Below are positions 58,066 through 64,000 of a stretch of DNA of 64,000 nt, piece by piece. The position numbers were made by a program, and so were the translations under genes. The notes under the pieces were generated by a model, which searched no databases, was not told where the DNA came from, and worked only from the letters and a program-made list of their open reading frames with translations. How positions within the stretch are numbered: position 1 is the first letter of the stretch; every line of letters begins with the position of its first letter. This stretch comes from PALSA-1003 sp963741315 (lineage in GTDB: Bacteria; Pseudomonadota; Gammaproteobacteria; Burkholderiales; Casimicrobiaceae). The stretch lies in assembly GCA_963741315.1 (NCBI GenBank), contig CAVUHK010000003.1, positions 124,001-188,000 of the forward strand, written 5' to 3'.

Positions 58066-58095
58066 CGTGGCTGCCGCGCCGCGCGAGCGCTCGAC

Positions 58096-59427
58096 CTAGT
58101 TGCTGTCCTGCGTGATCGCGCCCTGCAGCGCCGACGCGGGGCCGACGACGTAGAGGGTGTACGTCCGGGTACCAACCACATTGATCGCCGGCAGGGTGAG
58201 CACGGTTTGCGCCGTGCCGGCGACGTTGAACGAGAACTGGAAGGTCGTGCCGCTGATAGCGTCTGCCCCGAGCTCGAGCGAATAGGCCCCGGAGTTGCGC
58301 GGCAGACCGGCAATCTGCTTGCTGAAATTGACAAACACATCGAGCGCCGCGATGTCGGCCGAAGCGTTGACGATGCGCACGCGGGCATTGCCGGGGCCTG
58401 GCGGCAGGTTGCTGTCGGTGAGAATTACAGCGGTCATCGCGCCCGCCGGTCCTTCGAGAAGCACCGAGCTGTCGGTTGCCGGCACGAAGCTCGGCGTGAT
58501 GGACAGCAGCGTCGCCCCCGGCGTCGCCGTTGCCTCGACCGCAAGCGTGTGTGCCGCCGCGGTGGTTCGCTGGTAGCTGGTTGCACCGGTGATGGGAATA
58601 TTCGACAGTCTCAGGGCGCCGTCGAAGAACACGTTCAGCGGCGAGGCGACGGTCGAGGCGTTGACGACCTTGTATTGCGCCAGATCGTTGTTGAGGATGA
58701 TGCCGTTGCCCGCGTTGTCGTTGCTGAGCAGGTTGACGTTGACCAGCGAGCTGCTGCCACGCGAGTACACGACGACGTTGACCGCCGAGCGCTCGGCGTA
58801 GGTCTGTGGAGGGGATTGGAAAATGACCTCCTTGGAATCAGCCGGCGTTACGCGCAGCTGCAAGGTGCCAGCGGGTATGGAGGCGAATATGCTCAGCCCG
58901 CCGTAGGATACGCCGCCGACGCTCGGCGCCAGCTGATTCAGGTCGGCGCCGGGCGTGGTCAGGTAGATGTCGACCGCACCGATACCCGCGGCCGCATTGA
59001 TCAGGCGCACGTTGAAGTTGCCGGCACCCGAGTCGGGGAAGGTGTCATCGTACAACTGGCCCTGCGGCGCAGTGATGGACCCGTACATGATGTACGAATA
59101 GTTGGTCTGGCCGAGCGGCGCGACGTTGGTGGTGATTAGTGTCGACACGCTGCCAACGACGCTGGCGCGAATGGTCCGTGTCGGATTCGATTGGGAAATC
59201 GAATTGGTATTCTGGTACGGCTGCAGGGTCTCGAAATTCAACCCCGCCGCAAACGGATTGTCGTCGACCGTGACATTGATCGCGCCGCCGGCGTTCGGGA
59301 TCAGGTTGACGATGCGAACACTCGCCTGGGTACTGGCGACGGTGACGATCCCATTGCCGGTATTGCAGCCGGAAAGCAGCAGCGCGAACGCGCAGAGCGC
59401 GCCCAGGGCGGTCCTGTACACGCGCAC
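58096..59427 (-). CDS. DUF4397 lipoprotein 1
   Basis: Lipoprotein of 443 residues, lipobox LLLSGC (C21). The mature protein consists of about four beta-sandwich repeats of DUF4397 type, each starting with a V(R/K)(I/V)(V/I)NA-like strand: VRIVNLIPNAGG, VRLINAAAGIGAVDIYL, YKVVNASTVASPLNVF, VRIVNASADIAALDVFV. DUF4397 is an extracytoplasmic domain with no known ligand. A paralogue follows upstream with a two-base gap, so the pair is one operon. It is 30 bases downstream of the mutS start on the same strand, yet functional linkage is unlikely. Confidence 0.85.
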   Translation of the reverse strand: MRVYRTALGALCAFALLLSGCNTGNGIVTVASTQASVRIVNLIPNAGGAINVTVDDNPFAAGLNFETLQPYQNTNSISQSNPTRTIRASVVGSVSTLITTNVAPLGQTNYSYIMYGSITAPQGQLYDDTFPDSGAGNFNVRLINAAAGIGAVDIYLTTPGADLNQLAPSVGGVSYGGLSIFASIPAGTLQLRVTPADSKEVIFQSPPQTYAERSAVNVVVYSRGSSSLVNVNLLSNDNAGNGIILNNDLAQYKVVNASTVASPLNVFFDGALRLSNIPITGATSYQRTTAAAHTLAVEATATPGATLLSITPSFVPATDSSVLLEGPAGAMTAVILTDSNLPPGPGNARVRIVNASADIAALDVFVNFSKQIAGLPRNSGAYSLELGADAISGTTFQFSFNVAGTAQTVLTLPAINVVGTRTYTLYVVGPASALQGAITQDSN

Positions 59428-59429
59428 GC

Positions 59430-60734
59430 TCAGTTGTCCTGCGTCACTATGCCAACGAGGTTCCCCGCAGGACCCGCGAGATACACCGTGTACTTGTGGG
59501 GGGACGTGATGACCACATTGGTGAGCTTGAGCAGCGAACTGGTCGTGCCAGTGACGTTGAAGTCGAATTCGTATGGCGTTCCGGTGACCGCCGATGCCGT
59601 CAGGTTAAGGTAGGACGAAGCGGTATTCTGCGTCAGGCCACTCACCTGCTTGCTGAAATTGACGAAGACGTCGACCGACGGAGAGCTGGCGGATGTGTTG
59701 ACAAAGCGCACGCCGGCGCTGCCCACCGCGGGTGGAAGGTTGTCGTCGGCCAGTACCACTCCGTTGAGGGCGCCTGCCGGTCCGACCAGCGCTATCGAGG
59801 TGTCGGATGCCGAACTGAGCGTCGGGCTGAGCGTGAGCAGATTCGCGCCTGGCGTGGCCTGCGACTGCACCGTGATCTGATGAGCCCCCGCAGTAATCTG
59901 CTGGTAGTTCGAAACGCCGGTGAACGGAATGTTCGACAGCTGCAGACTGCCGTCGACGAAGACGTTGAGCGGCGACGCGACCAGCGACGCGTTGACCACC
60001 TTGTACTGGGCCAGCAAATTGTCGAGGATCACCCCGCCGCCGGATCCATCGTCGTTGAGCAGCGCTGCGTTGACCAGCGTGCCGCTGCCCTTGCTGTAGA
60101 TGACGATGGTCGTGCCCGAGTGTTCCGCGAACAGCCTGGGCGTCGAATCGAAGACGACGTTCTTGGTACCCGTGGGCGTCATGCGGATCTGGAAGTTCGC
60201 GCCGATCGCAACCGACAGATAGGAACTCACTGCGCCGTACGAGACGTTGGAAACCGCAGGCGCCGCGACGGTGAGATCGGCGCCGGGTGGGGTGAGGTAC
60301 ACGTCGACCGGCCCGACGCCGGCAGCAGTGTTGATGACCCGCACCGCGTAAAAGCCGCTGCCGGGATCGTTGAACGAATCGGCGGCGAAGACGGTCCGCA
60401 CCGCCGTCGTCGGGCCAAACACGATATAGGTGTAGTTGCCTCCGCCACCGATCGAGGAGCTGGCGGTGACCAGGGGCGCCGCCGCGCCAACGACAGTCAC
60501 GGTGAAGGTCTGCACGCCGCTGGAGACGCTGACATACGGAGTCAATCGTTCGAACGCGGCGGCAGGGGCGATCGTCGTTCCGGCAACGACGACATTGAGT
60601 GCGGGCGCCTCGAGGAAAGCGTTGAAGAAGCGAATCCCGCCATTGCTGTTATTGCTGCTGCCGCCCTTGCTGCAACCGACGAGGGCAAGAACCACGAGAC
60701 AGAGGGTGGCGAGCAGGGCGCGCGGCAGGGGCAT
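59430..60734 (-). CDS. DUF4397 lipoprotein 2
   Basis: Lipoprotein of 434 residues with lipobox LALVGC (C21), a Ser/Asn/Gly linker (SKGGSSNNSNGG), then the same four-repeat plan as its neighbour: IRFFNAFLEAPALNVVV, VRVINTAAGVGPVDVYLTPPGADL, YKVVNASLVASPLNVFVDG, VRFVNTSASSPSVDVFVNFSKQV. Strongest identity to the paralogue is in repeats 2 to 4. GGAGAAGCTC precedes the ATG at 60734. It is probably the first gene of a two-gene operon of surface or periplasmic proteins made by tandem duplication. Confidence 0.85.
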   Translation of the reverse strand: MPLPRALLATLCLVVLALVGCSKGGSSNNSNGGIRFFNAFLEAPALNVVVAGTTIAPAAAFERLTPYVSVSSGVQTFTVTVVGAAAPLVTASSSIGGGGNYTYIVFGPTTAVRTVFAADSFNDPGSGFYAVRVINTAAGVGPVDVYLTPPGADLTVAAPAVSNVSYGAVSSYLSVAIGANFQIRMTPTGTKNVVFDSTPRLFAEHSGTTIVIYSKGSGTLVNAALLNDDGSGGGVILDNLLAQYKVVNASLVASPLNVFVDGSLQLSNIPFTGVSNYQQITAGAHQITVQSQATPGANLLTLSPTLSSASDTSIALVGPAGALNGVVLADDNLPPAVGSAGVRFVNTSASSPSVDVFVNFSKQVSGLTQNTASSYLNLTASAVTGTPYEFDFNVTGTTSSLLKLTNVVITSPHKYTVYLAGPAGNLVGIVTQDN

Positions 60735-60947
60735 GAGCTTCTCCGGAAGCGGCGGACGTCGCCGCGGGGCAGGTAACTGAAAACGATCGCAAATTATACG
60801 GGCAAGCCTCGCGCCGCGGAACGCCGGCAATAACTGCTTACCGTGCTGGAGGGGCCAGGCCACGGTTTCGGCGCGCAACCGATCGTGCTTGCGCATGCCT
60901 TGCCGAAATCGTGGTCTGACTCCTCGACTGGGGACCAGCAGGAAAGC

Positions 60948-61024
<77 letters not shown>

Positions 61025-61053
61025 AGGTCTGCAGCGCGCGAAGCCGCCGAAAT

Positions 61054-62022
61054 TCATGCGGTTCGGGTCACTGCAAAGGACGACAATTCTAACAGAGTTT
61101 GCCGGTAAGGCGAGGGCGCAAGCGACTCGATGCACGCAGCTGCCTTTCTGGATTCGGCCTCGGCGCAGGCGTGTGCGTAGTCCAGCGCGCCAGTGCGTTG
61201 CAAGGCGCCGAGTACCGGTTCGAAATCCGCGAGCCCGCCCGCGGCCAGCGCTCCTCGGATCAGTGCAACTTCCTCCGGCGTACCGGCTTGCAGCGCGCGG
61301 ATCAGCGGCAGCGTCGGCTTGCCTTCGGCGAGATCGTCGCCAAGGTTCTTGCCGATCACGGATCGATCGCCGGTGTAGTCGAGCACGTCGTCGATGAGCT
61401 GGAAGGCGGTGCCCAGATGCATTCCGTAACGCGCCAGCGCGTCCTCCACGTCCGGCCCTGCGCCTGCGAGCACTGCGCCCAGCCGTGTCGAGGCCTCGAA
61501 CAGCTTCGCGGTCTTGCGCCGGATGACGTCGAGATAGCGGTGTTCGTCGACGTTGGCGTCGCCCGAGTTCATCAGCTGCAGAACCTCGCCTTCGGCGATG
61601 ACGTTGGTGGCGTCGGAAAGTATGCGCAGCACCTGCATTCGGTCGACGGTGACCATCAGCTGGAATGCCCGCGAGTAGAGAAAGTCGCCGACGAGCACGC
61701 TGGCGGCATTGCCGAAGTTCGCATTGGCGGTCGCGTGGCCGCGGCGCAGCGACGATTCGTCGACCACGTCATCGTGCAGCAGGGTCGCGGTATGGATCAT
61801 TTCCACGACGGCGGCGAGCGTGTGATGGTGACTTCCCCGATACCCGCAGGCGTGCGCGGCGAGCAGCAGCAGCGCGGGGCGCAGCCGCTTGCCACCGCTG
61901 GCGATGATGTATTCGGCGACCTGGCGGATGAGTGCGACGTCGGACGCCAGCGCTTCGCGCAGGACCCGATCGACGGCCCGCAGATCCTCTTGCAGGACCG
62001 GTTGCAGCAATGGAATGGTCAC
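61054..62022 (-). CDS. ispB: Octaprenyl diphosphate synthase
   Basis: Makes the isoprenoid side chain of ubiquinone from FPP and IPP. 322 residues, with both aspartate-rich motifs: DDVVD at 84-88 (first) and DDVLD at 211-215 (second), and GGKRLRPALLLLAA near the N-terminus. The small residues before the first motif fit a long product, but chain length is inferred. It is divergent from rplU, as in most proteobacteria. Confidence 0.94.
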   Translation of the reverse strand: MTIPLLQPVLQEDLRAVDRVLREALASDVALIRQVAEYIIASGGKRLRPALLLLAAHACGYRGSHHHTLAAVVEMIHTATLLHDDVVDESSLRRGHATANANFGNAASVLVGDFLYSRAFQLMVTVDRMQVLRILSDATNVIAEGEVLQLMNSGDANVDEHRYLDVIRRKTAKLFEASTRLGAVLAGAGPDVEDALARYGMHLGTAFQLIDDVLDYTGDRSVIGKNLGDDLAEGKPTLPLIRALQAGTPEEVALIRGALAAGGLADFEPVLGALQRTGALDYAHACAEAESRKAAACIESLAPSPYRQTLLELSSFAVTRTA

Positions 62023-62244
62023 GGTACGGGTTCCTGCCTGCGTTGAGCGGGCGAATCGTCGGGAATGGGGCGCGACGCGCAGGCTGCAGCACTCTTGCCC
62101 GGGTCATTCTACCCGATGGCAGCGGCTCCCCGTGCCTGAAGGGGCCTGGCGCCGGGCCGCTTTGACATGACAGGGCTAAAGTCTTAAACTAGCAGACTTT
62201 TCTTGCCGTTGCCGGTTCGGCCGCGGCGTTTCGGAGTCCATCCT

Positions 62245-62556
62245 ATGTACGCGGTCATAAAAACCGGTGGCAAGCAGTACAAAGTCGCCGCCGGCGAAAA
62301 ACTCAAAGTAGAACAGATACCGGCGGATGTGGGCGCGCAAGTCATTCTCGACCAGGTGCTCATGGTCGGTGACGATGCCAGCGTTCGCCTGGGGCAACCC
62401 ACCATCGCGGGCGCGTCGGTGAAGGCAACCGTGCTCAGTCATGGTCGCGGCGAAAAGCTGCGAATTTTCAAGATGCGCCGGCGCAAGCACTACCAGAAGC
62501 ATCAGGGGCACCGGCAGGGATACACCGAGCTGCAGATCGACGGCATCGTCGGCTGA
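62245..62556 (+). CDS. rplU: 50S ribosomal protein L21
   Basis: Ribosomal protein of 103 residues. MYAVIKTGGKQYKVAAGEKLKVEQI is the standard start; the C-terminal KMRRRKHYQKHQGHRQGYTELQI is the conserved RNA-binding block. It is followed 28 bases later by rpmA. Confidence 0.98.
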   Translation: MYAVIKTGGKQYKVAAGEKLKVEQIPADVGAQVILDQVLMVGDDASVRLGQPTIAGASVKATVLSHGRGEKLRIFKMRRRKHYQKHQGHRQGYTELQIDGIVG

Positions 62557-62584
62557 CGCTCGACCTCGCACAGGACACACGGCA

Positions 62585-62845
62585 ATGGCACACAAAAAAG
62601 CAGGCGGCAGCTCACGCAACGGCCGCGACTCGAACTCCAAGCGGCTGGGCGTCAAGGCCTACGGTGGCGAGACGATCCACGCCGGCAGCATCATCATCCG
62701 TCAGCGCGGCACGCAGGTGCATCCGGGCGTCAACGTCGGCATCGGCAAGGACCACACGCTCTTTGCGCTGGTCGACGGGCACGTTCAGTTCGTCATCAAG
62801 GGTGCCAATCGACGCAAGCTGGTCAACATCGTTCCCGCGGCTTAG
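62585..62845 (+). CDS. rpmA: 50S ribosomal protein L27
   Basis: Ribosomal protein of 86 residues near the peptidyl-transferase centre. MAHKKAGGSSRNGRDSNSKRLGVK is the usual sequence, without the cleavable leader of Firmicutes. A strong terminator follows at 62894. The obgE gene that usually comes next is absent. Confidence 0.98.
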   Translation: MAHKKAGGSSRNGRDSNSKRLGVKAYGGETIHAGSIIIRQRGTQVHPGVNVGIGKDHTLFALVDGHVQFVIKGANRRKLVNIVPAA

Positions 62846-62893
62846 GTCGAGTCGCTCGCAGCGCGTCCGCGGCATCCGACGCGCTCAAAGAAG

Positions 62894-62917
62894 CCCCGCT
62901 CAGGCGGGGTTTTTTTT
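62894..62917 (+). terminator. Rho-independent terminator after rplU-rpmA
   Basis: Stem CCCCGC/GCGGGG with loop TCAG and then eight T residues. It ends the rplU-rpmA transcript 49 bases after the rpmA stop. Confidence 0.9.
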
Positions 62918-62942
62918 CGATCATCGAAATGTGTGAGCGTCG

Positions 62943-64000
62943 TTAGCGCCGCTCCAGCCACCACAGCATCGTCGTCGCAACCACGAAAAACGCCGCCACC
63001 GGAAATGCCGCGGAAAACAGCGGCGGCCAGTCGTTGATGACGCCGAGGTAGGAGAACAGCCGTCCGACCAGGAAGAACGACAGGCCGAGGATGGTGCCGG
63101 CGAAAATGCGAAATCCGACGCCTCCGCTACGCCGCTGGAAATAGGCAAAGGGCAGCGCCAGCACCATCATGACCAGCACGGCCGCGGGATAGAACACCTT
63201 GTTCCACAGGGCGATCTCGAAACGCGAAGTCTTCTGCTGATTGCTGCCGAGCACGTTGATGTTGTCGTAGAGCGAGCTCATTTCCAGCTTTTCGGGCGGC
63301 ACCTGGTACACGGTCAGGATCGAAGGCTTGAGCACCGTCTTCCAGATCCATTCGTCGGCCTTGACCACTTGCGCGCCGGTGGGCGAGAGCTCGGTCGTGC
63401 GCACATTCTTGAGCAGCCATTGTCCGTCGCTGACAAAAGTGCCCGAATCCGCGACGCGCAATGCCGTCAGCCGAAAATTGGAGTCGAACTGGTAGATGCG
63501 CACGCCGAGCAGCGTGTTGTCGGCGAGCAGGCTGCGGATGTTGGCGAAGGTCTCGTATGGCTCGTCCGGATCCTGCGCGTACTGATCCTGCTTGCCCTGC
63601 TTGAACCAGAAGCCCGATTTGAACTGCTGGGCAATGACGCGCGTGCCCTCGCCGCGCGCCTGCACGCGCACCTGCTGCGCCAGGCGATCGGCCGGCGGCG
63701 CCAGGAATTCGCCGGCGAGGAACGTCGCGATGGCAAGCGGTATGCCGATGCGCACGATCGCCAGCGTGATCTGCGTCAGCGATGCACCCGACGCGCGCAT
63801 CACGGTGTATTCCGAGTTGCCGACCAATTGCGAGATCGCAAACAGCGTGCCGATCAGCGCGGCAGTGGGCATGAGCTCGTAGAAGTGTCCAGGCAGGCTC
63901 AGGCCGACGAACAGGAGCGCGCGGCTGAGCGGGTAGCCATCCTTGCCAACGTTGCCGAGCTCGTGAATGAGGTCGAAGAAGGCGAACAGGCTGAGCAGGC
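62943..64000 (-). CDS. lptG: LPS export permease LptG (5' end off the window)
   Basis: Inner-membrane permease that, with LptF and LptB, extracts LPS. The visible 351 residues run from SLFAFFDLIHELGNVGKDG, through PTAALIGTLFAISQLVGNSEYTVMRASGAS (coupling helix to LptB), a periplasmic beta-jellyroll of about 180 residues (DQYAQDPDEPYETFANI), to three C-terminal helices ending AAFFVVATTMLWWLERR. The start lies beyond base 64000; lptF would be expected further upstream. Its stop is 26 bases from the terminator of rpmA. Confidence 0.93.
   Translation of the reverse strand, partial: LLSLFAFFDLIHELGNVGKDGYPLSRALLFVGLSLPGHFYELMPTAALIGTLFAISQLVGNSEYTVMRASGASLTQITLAIVRIGIPLAIATFLAGEFLAPPADRLAQQVRVQARGEGTRVIAQQFKSGFWFKQGKQDQYAQDPDEPYETFANIRSLLADNTLLGVRIYQFDSNFRLTALRVADSGTFVSDGQWLLKNVRTTELSPTGAQVVKADEWIWKTVLKPSILTVYQVPPEKLEMSSLYDNINVLGSNQQKTSRFEIALWNKVFYPAAVLVMMVLALPFAYFQRRSGGVGFRIFAGTILGLSFFLVGRLFSYLGVINDWPPLFSAAFPVAAFFVVATTMLWWLERR

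Overview
The window is chromosomal DNA of a high-GC betaproteobacterium, probably from the Burkholderiales or a related order. The evidence is lineage-typical gene content and order: a short RnfB without a membrane anchor, TsaB-RimI-uracil-DNA glycosylase, the DUF2970 and DUF2917 small proteins, LysR-methyltransferase-dapA-bamC, and ispB divergent from rplU-rpmA beside tRNA-Pro. Almost all genes are housekeeping or envelope functions. There are no transposases, integrases, CRISPR arrays or phage structural operons.

Layout. 1-6.5 kb: partial RnfB, a CDF metal exporter, CorA, PncB, a macro-domain hydrolase and an orphan GspE/PilB-type ATPase. 6.5-16.3 kb: the unusual part, a compact minus-strand cluster of seven exported proteins just downstream of tRNA-Ser(UGA). 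Two fibre-like proteins with a Peptidase_S74 (endosialidase-type) C-terminus flank four tandem paralogues and a double retropepsin-like protein. All six non-protease members share a PCR(I/M/L)D...VGYF core domain. Four of the six are broken by about 15 one-base frame changes, and a C-terminal scrap of a further paralogue abuts the tRNA 3' end. 16.6-30.2 kb: Bax inhibitor-1 family protein, RlmD, TsaB-RimI-UDG, LemA with two TPM-domain proteins, LplT, Alr, HldD, an exported helix-hairpin-helix protein with a histone H1-like tail, CysM and a DEDDy exonuclease. 30.2-44 kb: a secreted DUF1501/DUF1800 pair, PhzF-like, MnmH, TesA divergent from YbbA-YbbP, a NatAB-like ABC exporter with a lipoprotein hydrolase, and a kynureninase-like enzyme. 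44-64 kb: ClpB, a LysR/DUF2917 divergent pair, methyltransferase-DapA-BamC-MBL-PurC, an L16 hydroxylase-like cupin, SlyD, MutS, two DUF4397 lipoproteins, tRNA-Pro, IspB, RplU-RpmA and partial LptG.

How the genes fit together. Several blocks are recognisable functional neighbourhoods: t6A and ribosome modification (TsaB, RimI, MnmH, RlmD, RoxA-like), envelope building (HldD, LplT, BamC, LptG, TesA/YbbAP, Alr, DapA), and proteostasis or repair (ClpB, SlyD, MutS, UDG). The 6.5-16.3 kb cluster looks like an extracellular fibre or adhesin locus: one set of exported proteins with a shared core and divergent cysteine-rich C-terminal modules, plus an exported-looking aspartic protease.

Caveat. Isolated one-base frame breaks also occur in the BI-1, TPM and exonuclease genes, so part of the indel load may be consensus error rather than biology. 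Alignments to sequence families were made by eye; no database search was run.
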